In this document: in pieces, positions 1 through 7,082 of the stretch | Numbering within the stretch: the stretch's first letter is position 1 | Layout of the letters: the number at the start of each line of letters is the position of its first letter | Assembly (NCBI GenBank): GCA_017577895.1 | Contig: PKQY01000012.1 | Coordinates: forward strand, 1 to 47,520 | Origin: Bacillota bacterium | GTDB taxonomy: Bacteria > Bacillota > Bacilli > ZCTH02-B2 | Direction: 5' to 3' | DNA: 47,520 bases | Translations under genes and position numbers: made by a program | The notes under the pieces: generated by a model | Seen by the model: only the letters and a program-made list of their open reading frames with translations | Told to the model about the DNA's origin: nothing | Database searches by the model: none

Positions 1-225
1 GCACGGCGCCTGTTCCATTCGGCCCGGAATTATTTGACGCCGTATTTGCCCCGCTTTTGGGATGTCGATGTGGCGTTAGTGGTGTCTTATATCGATGCGT
101 GTTTGACCCGCGTGCCGCCGGAAGACAAAATCCCGCCGGAAGTAGTGCGGCAACGGCCGCTGCCGAAACTCGTCCTCCACGTCGAGGAGTCGCCGGACAG
201 CCCCAAGTCGTTCATCCAGTGGTAA
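1..225 (+). CDS. C-terminal fragment of an unrecognised protein
   Basis: An open frame runs in from the left edge with no stop and ends at TAA 223-225, so this is the last 74 codons of a gene that starts outside the window. The visible tail is mixed hydrophobic and acidic, has a predicted amphipathic segment around the Trp-Asp-Val-Asp-Val stretch and a proline-rich run, and ends in Phe-Ile-Gln-Trp. Codon use (many GCG, CCG, TTG) matches the neighbouring genes, which supports it as real coding sequence. I do not recognise the family. A TTG at position 34 could be read as a start, but the frame is open upstream of it and no Shine-Dalgarno precedes it. Confidence 0.6.
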   Translation, partial: ARRLFHSARNYLTPYLPRFWDVDVALVVSYIDACLTRVPPEDKIPPEVVRQRPLPKLVLHVEESPDSPKSFIQW

Positions 226-344
226 ACAAGGGATGCATCCGGTGGTTCAATCGCGGAATTTTCCTCATGAATCGTTCAGGGTTGAAAACTTTCGCACGGT
301 GAATACTAACGCTAACAAATCGGGGACATGAAGGAGGGGTTGGG

Positions 345-1118
345 GTGTTGTCCGAAGCGCAGCTGGCCCGGCTGAAATCGATGGTGGTTCAGCGTTTGAA
401 AGAGGCGCGGCGCCAGTTGGAACAAAACGAGCATTTCGGCTTGCGCCAGGCCATGGCTAAAGACTCGTTGGGGGAGTTGTCCAATGTGGACAACCATCCG
501 GCCGATCAGGGCTCGGAATGGTTCGAACGGGGAAAAGACTTGGCCTTGGCCGAGCATTTGCAGCGGGAAATTGCCGATTTGGAACGGGCGTTACAAGCGA
601 TGGAAGAAGGCCGGTACGGCCGGTGTGTCGTCTGCCGGCGGCCCATCCCCATGGAGCGGTTGGAAGCAATGCCGACGGCGATGACGTGTGTCGAACACGC
701 ACCGGCGGCGGTGTCCGAATCACGGCCCGTGGAAGAACAAATCATGCGCCCCCTCTCGGGCCGGGACGGGGATGAACGAGAAGATGCGTGGCAAGACGTG
801 GCAAGGTATAATGAGCTTGTCGGAGTGGACGAGGAGGCCATCGAGGCCGACGAAGTCCGCGGGTATGTAGAAGAGATCGAAGGGTTTCTTTCAACGGACA
901 TGCACGGACGGAAACGGGGCTACGTGGACAATCGCTTGCGGGTCGAGTATCAACAGCGGCTGGACGAAGCGGGGGTCATGTCCATTCTCGGCAATCCCCG
1001 CGCCAATGACTTTACGATTTGGGAAGGGTATGTCGATGTCGAAGAAGAACGGGCCCGCTTGCGCCGAGAACGCCAGTCCCATCGCCCGCCGGGAGGAGAA
1101 CCGACGGAAGGGGTCTGA
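345..1118 (+). CDS. yteA: YteA-like DksA/TraR C4-type zinc-finger protein
   Basis: A 257-residue protein of the YteA family (DksA/TraR-type zinc finger, Bacillus branch). The N-terminal 90 residues are a charged, probably coiled-coil helix pair rich in Arg, Glu and Gln. The finger follows at about residues 90-120: Cys-Val-Val-Cys, about 17 residues, then Cys-Val-Glu-His, so the fourth ligand is His as in other YteA-type proteins as I recall. The C-terminal half holds acidic segments and an Arg/Glu-rich tail. DksA relatives bind RNA polymerase through the secondary channel, but YteA's own role is not established, so only the fold is claimed. The GTG start at 345 is preceded by a strong AAGGAGGGG at 331-339. 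The stop overlaps the next gene's ATG by one base, so the two are probably co-transcribed. Confidence 0.85.
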   Translation: MLSEAQLARLKSMVVQRLKEARRQLEQNEHFGLRQAMAKDSLGELSNVDNHPADQGSEWFERGKDLALAEHLQREIADLERALQAMEEGRYGRCVVCRRPIPMERLEAMPTAMTCVEHAPAAVSESRPVEEQIMRPLSGRDGDEREDAWQDVARYNELVGVDEEAIEADEVRGYVEEIEGFLSTDMHGRKRGYVDNRLRVEYQQRLDEAGVMSILGNPRANDFTIWEGYVDVEEERARLRRERQSHRPPGGEPTEGV

Positions 1119-1567
1119 TGCATCGGTTGACCACGAAACTGCCGCAAGAAAAAACGAAACCGGCCCGTAGGCCGGGCCGCGGGAAGCCATGGCTGAAAGG
1201 AGTGACGGCGGCCGTATTGGTGGCGGCGGCCAGTGGGATGCTGCTGTTTTTGCCGCCGTTATCCCTTTGGCCGCTGTATCCAGTGACTTTGGTGTTGCAT
1301 GCGTGGCTGGGAATACTGGTGGCAGTGCCTTTTTTGTTGGTCCTCGTCTTGCACGGCGGCCGGCGGCGAAGACCGGCGGCGCCAAGAGGTTGGACGTGGT
1401 CGGGCATCGGCTTCGGCCTGTCTTTTTTGACGGTGTTGGCTACCGGCATCGCCCGCATGGGGCAGCCGCAGTTGCCGGTCGGGTGGCTCATTCTGCACAT
1501 GGTGACCGGCGCTTTGACCATTTTGTTCGGCTTGTGGCACGGCGCCCGGATGCGGCTGGATCGGTAA
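1118..1567 (+). CDS. Small four-helix membrane protein, possibly a b-type cytochrome
   Basis: A 149-residue integral membrane protein that I cannot assign to a named family with certainty. ATG at 1118 overlaps the last base of the yteA stop, and GGAAGGGG lies just upstream. Predicted helices are at about residues 29-46, 54-78, 93-113 and 123-143. Positive residues sit before helix 1, after helix 2 (four consecutive Arg) and after helix 4, which places both ends inside. Helices 2 and 4 each carry two histidines near opposite ends: H61 and H79, and H127 and H141. With this topology the outer pair is H61/H127 and the inner pair H79/H141, as expected for two haems held between two helices in cytochrome b or DUF4405-like proteins. 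Haem binding is an inference from spacing only; no CxxCH motif is present. Confidence 0.7.
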   Translation: MHRLTTKLPQEKTKPARRPGRGKPWLKGVTAAVLVAAASGMLLFLPPLSLWPLYPVTLVLHAWLGILVAVPFLLVLVLHGGRRRRPAAPRGWTWSGIGFGLSFLTVLATGIARMGQPQLPVGWLILHMVTGALTILFGLWHGARMRLDR

Positions 1568-1582
1568 ATGTCAAGCCCATAC

Positions 1583-1611
1583 TTGACAGACTATAGACCG
1601 GCTCTTATAAT
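1583..1611 (+). promoter_or_regulatory. Consensus sigma-A promoter of the met operon
   Basis: TTGACA at 1583-1588 and TATAAT at 1606-1611 are separated by exactly 17 bases, a perfect match to the vegetative consensus. Transcription should begin near 1618, about 28 bases before the SAM-I riboswitch helix P1. A full-strength promoter followed by an attenuator fits control by premature termination rather than by initiation. Confidence 0.9.
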
Positions 1612-1645
1612 GTGTGTATCGCATGACAATTGAAAATCCCGGATA

Positions 1646-1756
1646 CTCTTATCCAGAGCGGTGGAGGGACTGGCCCGATGAAACCCGGCAACCGGCAGCA
1701 TGTGCTGCAAGGTGCTAATTCCAGCAGGATCTTTTATGGATTCTGGAAGATAAGAG
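1646..1756 (+). ncRNA. SAM-I (S-box) riboswitch aptamer
   Basis: This is the S-adenosylmethionine-sensing S-box leader. Helix P1 is formed by CTCTTATC (1646-1653) and GATAAGAG (1749-1756). Between them are the hallmark conserved runs: AGAG-GTGGAGGGA after P1, then CGATGAAACCC-GGCAACC, and later AAGGTGCTAATTCC-AGCA. S-box leaders typically control methionine and cysteine genes in Bacillota. Here the element sits between a consensus promoter and a terminator, directly ahead of metY-metX. SAM binding should stabilise P1 and so allow the terminator at 1773-1804 to form. Confidence 0.95.
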
Positions 1757-1772
1757 TAAGAGAGTGAATCCA

Positions 1773-1804
1773 AAGCCCTCTTCTCTTATGAAGAGGGCTT
1801 TTTT
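1773..1804 (+). terminator. Riboswitch-controlled intrinsic terminator
   Basis: AAGCCCTCTT (1773-1782) pairs perfectly with AAGAGGGCTT (1791-1800) across an 8-base loop, followed by a U run to 1804. The alternative antiterminator is visible: the 3' strand of P1 and the bases after it (TAAGAG-T-AAGAG, 1751-1762) can pair with CTCTT-CTCTTA (1778-1788), which takes up the left arm and loop of the terminator. P1/terminator and antiterminator are therefore mutually exclusive, as expected for an OFF switch when SAM is plentiful. Confidence 0.9.
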
Positions 1805-1836
1805 GATAAACCATCTTATCATCACGGAGAGGAGCA

Positions 1837-3135
1837 ATGACCATGGCGGGGGAGCAAAAAGCACAGCGACTTGAAACGTTGGCGGTCCATGCAGGGCAAC
1901 AGCCGGATCCGACGACCGGCGCGCGGGCCGTGCCGATTTACCAGACGACCTCTTACGCATTTCGCAACACGGAACATGCGGCCAATTTGTTTGCGCTGAA
2001 AGAGACGGGGAACATTTACACCCGGATCATGAACCCGACGCAAGACGTGTTTGAACAGCGGGTAGCAGCCCTGGAGGGCGGCATCGGCGCGTTGGCCACG
2101 GCGTCCGGTCAGGCAGCCATTACGTATGCCATTCTCAACATTGCCGGTGCCGGAGACGAAATCGTCTCGTCTTCCAGCTTGTACGGCGGCACGTACAACT
2201 TGTTTGCCCACACGTTGCCGAAGATCGGCATCAAAGTCCATTTTGTGGACGGTCGTGACCCGGAAAACTTCCGGCGGGCGATTACGCCGAGGACGAAAGC
2301 CCTGTATGCGGAAATCATCGGCAATCCGCGGTTGGACGTGCCGGATTTGGAAGCCATTGCCAACATCGCCCACGAACACGGCATCCCGTTCATCGTCGAC
2401 AATACGCTGGCGACGCCGTATCTCTGCCGGCCGCTGGAGCACGGAGCCGATATCGTCGTCCATTCGGCGACCAAATTTATTGGCGGACACGGGACGTCCA
2501 TCGGCGGCATCATTGTCGACGGCGGCAAATTCCCGTGGGACAACGGCAATTTCCCTGGTTTGACCGAACCGGACCCGAGCTATCACGGCTTGTCCTACAC
2601 CCGGGATATCGGGGCCGCGGCGTACATCGTCAAAGCGCGGGTACAGCTGTTGCGTGACATTGGCGCTGCCCTTTCGCCCTTTAACGCGTTCTTGTTCCTC
2701 CAAGGTTTGGAGACGCTGCATTTGCGGATGGAACGGCACAGTGAGAACGCGTTGCGGGTCGCTCAATATTTGTCGGAGCATCCGCTGGTGGAATGGGTCC
2801 ATTATCCCGGCTTGGAAGGACATGAGTCGTATGCGTTGGCGAAAAAATATTTGCCGAAAGGGCAAGGGGCCATTGTGACGTTCGGCATCCGGGGTGGCTT
2901 GGAAGCCGGCAAGCGGTTCATCGATGCACTCCAGTTGTTCTCCAACTTGGCCAATGTGGGCGATGCCAAATCGTTGGTCATTCACCCGGCCAGCACGACC
3001 CATCAGCAACTGACGCCGGAACAACAACAAAGCACCGGTGTGACGCCGGAATTGGTTCGTCTTTCGGTCGGCATTGAGCACGTGGAAGACATCATTGCCG
3101 ACTTGGAACAAGCGTTGCAAGCAAGTCAACGCTGA
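1837..3135 (+). CDS. metY: O-acetylhomoserine sulfhydrylase (homocysteine synthase)
   Basis: A 432-residue PLP enzyme of the Cys/Met metabolism family that converts O-acetylhomoserine and sulfide to homocysteine and acetate in the cytosol. The length, the early YQTTSYAF and IYTRIMNPT motifs, and the SATKFIGGHG motif carrying the PLP lysine (K213) point to the MetY branch rather than cystathionine synthase. The aspartate that contacts the PLP ring nitrogen lies in the IVDNTLATPY segment. The ATG at 1837 follows GGAGAGGAG. The gene is the first behind the SAM-I riboswitch and is followed by metX, which makes its substrate, so the pair forms a complete direct-sulfhydrylation route from homoserine. 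Confidence 0.93.
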   Translation: MTMAGEQKAQRLETLAVHAGQQPDPTTGARAVPIYQTTSYAFRNTEHAANLFALKETGNIYTRIMNPTQDVFEQRVAALEGGIGALATASGQAAITYAILNIAGAGDEIVSSSSLYGGTYNLFAHTLPKIGIKVHFVDGRDPENFRRAITPRTKALYAEIIGNPRLDVPDLEAIANIAHEHGIPFIVDNTLATPYLCRPLEHGADIVVHSATKFIGGHGTSIGGIIVDGGKFPWDNGNFPGLTEPDPSYHGLSYTRDIGAAAYIVKARVQLLRDIGAALSPFNAFLFLQGLETLHLRMERHSENALRVAQYLSEHPLVEWVHYPGLEGHESYALAKKYLPKGQGAIVTFGIRGGLEAGKRFIDALQLFSNLANVGDAKSLVIHPASTTHQQLTPEQQQSTGVTPELVRLSVGIEHVEDIIADLEQALQASQR

Positions 3136-3147
3136 AGCACGAGACCG

Positions 3148-3174
3148 CATGCGCTCGAACGTTGACAGCGCATG
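3148..3174 (+). other. Intercistronic stem-loop between metY and metX
   Basis: CATGCGCT (3148-3155) and AGCGCATG (3167-3174) form a perfect 8-bp stem around an 11-base loop in the gap between the metY stop and the metX start. No U run follows, so it is not a classic terminator. It could protect the metY 3' end, slow RNA decay or adjust the metY:metX ratio; these roles are inferred. Confidence 0.5.
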
Positions 3175-3215
3175 ACCACTCACAATAACAAGAGGTGAAA
3201 GGGCATGGGGATGAA

Positions 3216-4337
3216 GTGGTGTTGAAGACGAGAGAACAGGAAGAGGTCGGTGACGGCCTGCAGTTCGCCAACATTGGCGATTTGCGCATGGAGAACGGCG
3301 CGTTGTTGCCGGAAGTGAAAATTGCCTACAAGACGTATGGTCGGTTGAACGCCAAGAAGGACAACGCAGTTTTGATCTGCCATGCGCTGACGGGCAATGC
3401 CCACGTCTGCGGCACGACGGAACGTCCTGGATGGTGGGACGGTTTGGTTGGCCCGGAAAAGTGGCTGGACACCGATGAATATTTCGTCATCTGTTCCAAT
3501 GTGCTCGGCGGATGTAACGGCAGCACCGGGCCGGCCAGTATCCCGCCCGGGGAAGATCGGCCGTACGGTCTCCGTTTTCCGACGGTGACCATCCGGGATA
3601 TGGTCCGGGCGCAAAAGGCGCTGTTGGACCAATTGGGCATCCAACATTTGCGCTGTGTGCTGGGAGGCTCCATGGGGGGGATGCAAGTGTTGGAATGGGG
3701 CATCCTCTACCCCGACTTCATGGATTGCCTCATCCCGATGGCCACCGCGGCCCGCTTTACACCCATGGCCATTGCATACAACCACGTGGCTCGGGAAGCG
3801 ATCATGAGCGACCCCGCCTGGCAGGGTGGCGATTATTACCCCGGTCCGGGACCGACGAAAGGCCTGGCCATCGCCCGGGCCATCGGCATGATCAGCTACC
3901 GGACGGCGGAACTGTTTGAAGAACGGTTTGGCCGGCGGTTGCAGCAGACGGATCCGCCGCAGCGGGAGTTGGACTTTCATTCCACGTATGCGGTGGAAAG
4001 CTACTTGCGCTATCAAGGTGAAAAGCTGGTCCGGCGATTTGACGCCAACAGTTACCTGTACTTGTTGAAGGCCATGGATACCCATGACATTTGCCGCGAT
4101 CGGGGTAGTCTGGCGGAAGTGTTGAGTGCCATCGAAGCGGAAGTGCTGATCATCGGTGTGGAAGAAGATCTCCTCTACGAAGTGTCCCATTTGCGCAATT
4201 TGTACCAGATGCTGAAGAGTTTGTACAAGAAGGCGAAAATGCTGACCTTCAGTTCGCCTTTCGGTCACGATGCTTTTCTGGTCGAGACCGACTTGATCGG
4301 CCCCATCGTCCGACAAGTGTTGAAACAAGGCGTGTAG
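3216..4337 (+). CDS. metX: Homoserine O-acetyltransferase
   Basis: Transfers acetyl from acetyl-CoA to homoserine, giving the O-acetylhomoserine used by MetY. It is an alpha/beta hydrolase-fold protein of about 373 residues. The family hallmarks are the early NAHVCG motif, the GGSMGGMQVLEW nucleophile elbow with Ser at about residue 152, the acidic residue in the late VEEDLLYEV region and the His of the C-terminal SPFGHDAFLVE motif. The start is uncertain: the frame opens at GTG 3195 with no good ribosome site, while GTG 3216 and GTG 3219 lie at workable distances from GAAAGGG (3197-3203) and GGGGA (3207-3211). GTG 3216 was chosen. The gene is second in the riboswitch-controlled operon and ends at a strong terminator. 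Confidence 0.92.
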   Translation: MVLKTREQEEVGDGLQFANIGDLRMENGALLPEVKIAYKTYGRLNAKKDNAVLICHALTGNAHVCGTTERPGWWDGLVGPEKWLDTDEYFVICSNVLGGCNGSTGPASIPPGEDRPYGLRFPTVTIRDMVRAQKALLDQLGIQHLRCVLGGSMGGMQVLEWGILYPDFMDCLIPMATAARFTPMAIAYNHVAREAIMSDPAWQGGDYYPGPGPTKGLAIARAIGMISYRTAELFEERFGRRLQQTDPPQRELDFHSTYAVESYLRYQGEKLVRRFDANSYLYLLKAMDTHDICRDRGSLAEVLSAIEAEVLIIGVEEDLLYEVSHLRNLYQMLKSLYKKAKMLTFSSPFGHDAFLVETDLIGPIVRQVLKQGV

Positions 4338-4348
4338 CCCTTTGTCGT

Positions 4349-4384
4349 CCACTGCCGGTGGTTCCGGCAGTGGTTCATTTTTTT
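4349..4384 (+). terminator. Intrinsic terminator of the metYX operon
   Basis: CCACTGCCGG (4349-4358) pairs perfectly with CCGGCAGTGG (4364-4373) across a 5-base loop, followed by TTCATTTTTTT. It lies 11 bases after the metX stop. The T tract runs almost into the ribosome-binding site of the next gene. Confidence 0.92.
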
Positions 4385-4399
4385 CTGGGGGGAATGGAC

Positions 4400-4879
4400 A
4401 TGGAATGGGTTTTGTGGCTGGTGGTGTGGGCTTGTTTTTTGTTGAGTTTCGTCGGTTTGTTGGTGCCGGTCATCCCGTCCACGCCGTTGGTGTTGCTCGG
4501 TTTTCTCGTGTTTGAATGGTTTATCGGCGACGGCTTCTTGGGATGGGGGTTTTGGGTGACGATGGTGCTGTTGACGGCCGTCAGTTTGGTCATTGATGTG
4601 GCGGCCAGCGGCCTGTTGGTCAAGCGGGCCGGCGGCTCGCGAGCGTCGTTTTGGGCGGCGGTTTTAGGGGCGTTGTTTGGTCCGTTCGTCCTCGGGCCTT
4701 TGGGGCTGTTGGTCGGCCCGTTTTTGGCCGTGGTGGCGGTGGAGTGGTGGCGGCATCAACATTTGCCGAAGGCGGTTCGGATTGGCTTCGCCTCCCTCGT
4801 TGGTCTGTTGGGCGGCAGTTTATTTCGGGGATTCATCCATGTGGTGATGATCGTGTGGTTTTTGTTCGTCGTGTTTTGA
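4400..4879 (+). CDS. DUF456 family membrane protein
   Basis: A 159-residue, very hydrophobic protein with about five predicted membrane segments. The pattern (a helix ending in Val-Pro-Val-Ile-Pro-Ser-Thr-Pro, a Gly-rich middle segment with Phe-Gly-Pro-Phe-Val-Leu-Gly-Pro-Leu-Gly, and a Glu-Trp-Trp turn) is the signature I associate with DUF456. Its function is unknown. ATG at 4400 is favoured because CTGGGGGG lies 7-12 bases upstream; ATG 4394 in the same frame is too close to that site. It follows the met terminator at once, so it needs either read-through or a promoter that I could not find. No terminator was seen after it. Confidence 0.75.
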   Translation: MEWVLWLVVWACFLLSFVGLLVPVIPSTPLVLLGFLVFEWFIGDGFLGWGFWVTMVLLTAVSLVIDVAASGLLVKRAGGSRASFWAAVLGALFGPFVLGPLGLLVGPFLAVVAVEWWRHQHLPKAVRIGFASLVGLLGGSLFRGFIHVVMIVWFLFVVF

Positions 4880-4967
4880 ACGATTCATGGTTGCTGTAAG
4901 TAACTTCGGCCTCCTCTCGGCATAAAATTAAGGTACAGCATGGTTTTCAACCCGTGTTGTCTCGGGA

Positions 4968-4996
4968 GAATATCTCTTTTACTTCGGCCATATATT
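4968..4996 (+). promoter_or_regulatory. Candidate sigma-E promoter upstream of prkA
   Basis: GAATATC at 4968-4974 and CATATATT at 4989-4996 are separated by 14 bases. This fits the mother-cell sigma-E pattern (ATATT-like -35 and CATACA-T -10) with one mismatch in the conserved positions of each box. prkA is a sigma-E gene in Bacillus subtilis as I recall, which makes this site plausible. It would give a leader of about 90 bases containing the dyad at 5057-5075. Confidence 0.45.
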
Positions 4997-5056
4997 TGAA
5001 TTATCGACATTCTCTTATCAAAATTTTGTTTTTCGTCAATGAACCGTCGGGTTTGG

Positions 5057-5075
5057 ATACATGATATACATGTAT
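5057..5075. promoter_or_regulatory. 19-bp dyad just upstream of the prkA ribosome site
   Basis: ATACATG (5057-5063) and CATGTAT (5069-5075) are perfect inverted 7-mers around the 5-base spacer ATATA. The second arm also lies within a perfect 10-bp palindrome, ATACATGTAT (5066-5075). The dyad ends seven bases before the GGGGGGAGG ribosome site of prkA. It could be a repressor operator or an AU-rich hairpin in the leader. No regulator is identified. Confidence 0.4.
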
Positions 5076-5094
5076 GGCCATGGGGGGAGGCTCT

Positions 5095-6990
5095 ATGGAT
5101 ATCATCAAACGCATTGCGGAATACCGGAGCCAGGAAGAGAAATTGCGATGGGAAGGGACCTTCGCCGAATATTTGGAAATTGTTCGGGAAAAGCCGTACG
5201 TGGCCCAGACGGCCCATGCCCGTGTCTACAATATGATTGCCGATGCTGGCATCGAAGAAGTCGACGGACGGCGTCGTTATCTGTTTTTCAGCGATGAAAT
5301 TTTCGGCTTGGACCGGACGTTGGAACGGTTGGTGGAAGAATATTTTCATTCGGCGGCCAAGCGCCTGGATGTCCGCAAGCGCATTTTGTTGTTGATGGGA
5401 CCGGTCAGCGGAGGGAAATCGACCATCGTGAACTTGCTGAAACGGGGGCTGGAGAAATATTCGCGCACCGAGCGGGGTGCGTTGTACGGCATCAAAGGAT
5501 GCCCTATGCACGAAGAGCCGTTGCATTTGATCCCCCACGAGTTGCGGCCGGAAGTGGAAAAAGAACTGGGAGTCAAAATTGAAGGCGATCTCTGCCCGTA
5601 CTGCCGCCTGATGGTGGAGCAGGAATACAACTGGCGGGTGGAGGAAGTGCCGGTGGAACGGGTGCTTCTGTCCGAGAGCCAGCGCGTCGGCATCGGCACC
5701 TTCAGCCCGTCGGATCCGAAGTCCCAAGACATTGCCGACTTGACCGGCAGTATCGACTTTTCCACCATCTCCGAATACGGTTCCGAATCGGATCCGCGGG
5801 CGTACCGGTTTGACGGCGAACTGAACAAGGCCAATCGGGGCATCATGGAATTCCAGGAAATGCTGAAGTGCGACGAAAAATTTCTGTGGAATTTACTGTC
5901 CTTGACGCAAGAAGGAAATTTCAAGGCGGGGCGCTTTGCGCTCATCTCGGCCGATGAGGTCATTATCGCCCATACGAACGAGGCGGAGTATAAAGCTTTT
6001 ATCAGCAACAAGAAAAACGAGGCGTTGCAGTCGCGCATCATTGTCATGCCCGTTCCGTACAATTTGCGGGTGTCGGAGGAAGAAAAGATTTACCAAAAAC
6101 TGATTCGGCAAAGCGACCTCGGACATGTCCACATTGCTCCGCATGCGCTGATGGCGGCAGCCATTTTTTCCGTCCTCACCCGGCTGAAAGATTCCAAAAA
6201 ACAAGGTATGGATCTGATCAAAAAAATGCGCCTGTACGACGGAGAATCGGTAGAAGGGTTTAAAGATTCAGACGTGGAAGAGTTGCGCAACGAATTTCCC
6301 GAAGAAGGGATGGACGGCATCGATCCCCGTTACGTCATCAACCGCATTTCCAGCGCCTTGATTCGCCGCGATACCGAGTGCATCAACGCCTTGGACGTGC
6401 TGCGGGCGTTGAAGGACGGCCTGGATCAGCATCCATCCATTACCAAGGAAGAGCGGGAAAAGTATTTGAATTATATCGCCATGGCGCGGAAAGAGTACGA
6501 TGAATTGGCCAAAAAAGAAGTGCAAAAAGCGTTTGTCTATTCTTACGAAGAGTCGGCGAAAACGCTGCTGGAAAACTATTTGGACAACGTGGAAGCGTAT
6601 TGCAACTGGACGAAGATTCGCGATCCGTTGACGGGCGAAGAAATGGATCCCGATGAAAAACTGATGCGTTCCATTGAAGAGCAAATCGGCATTTCGGAAA
6701 ACGCGAAAAAGGCGTTCCGGGAAGAAATTTTGATCCGCATTTCCGCCTATGCCCGGAAGGGGAAAAAGTTTGACTACAATTCCCATGAACGGCTGCGGGA
6801 GGCCATCGAGAAGAAGCTGTTTGCCGATTTGAAAGACGTCGTGAAAATCACGACATCCACCAAAACACCCGATGAAAATCAATTGAAAAAAATCAACGAG
6901 GTGACGGCGCGGCTCATAGACGAATATGGCTATTGTCCGATTTGTGCCAACGAATTGCTTCGCTATGTCGGCAGTCTATTGAACCGATGA
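5095..6990 (+). CDS. prkA: PrkA, AAA+ serine protein kinase/protease-like protein
   Basis: A 631-residue protein, the same length as I recall for B. subtilis PrkA. An N-terminal AAA+ domain carries the Walker A GPVSGGKST at residues 102-110. A Cys-rich insertion has Cys-Pro-Met-His and later Cys-Pro-Tyr-Cys, a likely metal site. The C-terminal half is the PrkA kinase-like domain, ending with another Cys-Pro-Ile-Cys. The family is linked to sporulation in Bacillus and has been reported both as a kinase and as an AAA+ protease; which activity applies here cannot be read from the sequence. ATG 5095 is chosen over ATG 5074 because GGGGGGAGG (5082-5090) sits 4 bases before it and it gives the family length. 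The gene heads the prkA-yhbH-spoVR module. Confidence 0.92.
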   Translation: MDIIKRIAEYRSQEEKLRWEGTFAEYLEIVREKPYVAQTAHARVYNMIADAGIEEVDGRRRYLFFSDEIFGLDRTLERLVEEYFHSAAKRLDVRKRILLLMGPVSGGKSTIVNLLKRGLEKYSRTERGALYGIKGCPMHEEPLHLIPHELRPEVEKELGVKIEGDLCPYCRLMVEQEYNWRVEEVPVERVLLSESQRVGIGTFSPSDPKSQDIADLTGSIDFSTISEYGSESDPRAYRFDGELNKANRGIMEFQEMLKCDEKFLWNLLSLTQEGNFKAGRFALISADEVIIAHTNEAEYKAFISNKKNEALQSRIIVMPVPYNLRVSEEEKIYQKLIRQSDLGHVHIAPHALMAAAIFSVLTRLKDSKKQGMDLIKKMRLYDGESVEGFKDSDVEELRNEFPEEGMDGIDPRYVINRISSALIRRDTECINALDVLRALKDGLDQHPSITKEEREKYLNYIAMARKEYDELAKKEVQKAFVYSYEESAKTLLENYLDNVEAYCNWTKIRDPLTGEEMDPDEKLMRSIEEQIGISENAKKAFREEILIRISAYARKGKKFDYNSHERLREAIEKKLFADLKDVVKITTSTKTPDENQLKKINEVTARLIDEYGYCPICANELLRYVGSLLNR

Positions 6991-7010
6991 TGCATGGAAC
7001 ATTCCGGGGG

Positions 7011-7038
7011 GCGGCACTGGAACAGTGTCGCTTTTCTT
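7011..7038 (+). terminator. Hairpin with U tract between prkA and yhbH
   Basis: GCGGCACTG (7011-7019) pairs with CAGTGTCGC (7023-7031) through nine pairs, one of them G-U, around a GAA loop, followed by TTTTCTT. The shape is that of a moderate intrinsic terminator inside what would otherwise be a prkA-yhbH-spoVR operon. It may act as a partial terminator that lowers yhbH-spoVR relative to prkA, or mean that yhbH has its own promoter downstream. Confidence 0.6.
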
Positions 7039-7082
7039 GACTTTATGAGCATGATTGTTGTTGAAGAAGGGGGGACTGGCTG

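Noticed and set aside
1822..3183. 453-codon open frame antisense to metY
   Set aside because: Same cause: shadow of metY, with no motif and no promoter on that strand.
7039..7082. Sigma-E or sigma-A promoter for yhbH
   Set aside because: TTGACT and CATGATTG-like strings occur, but spacing and partner boxes do not fit.
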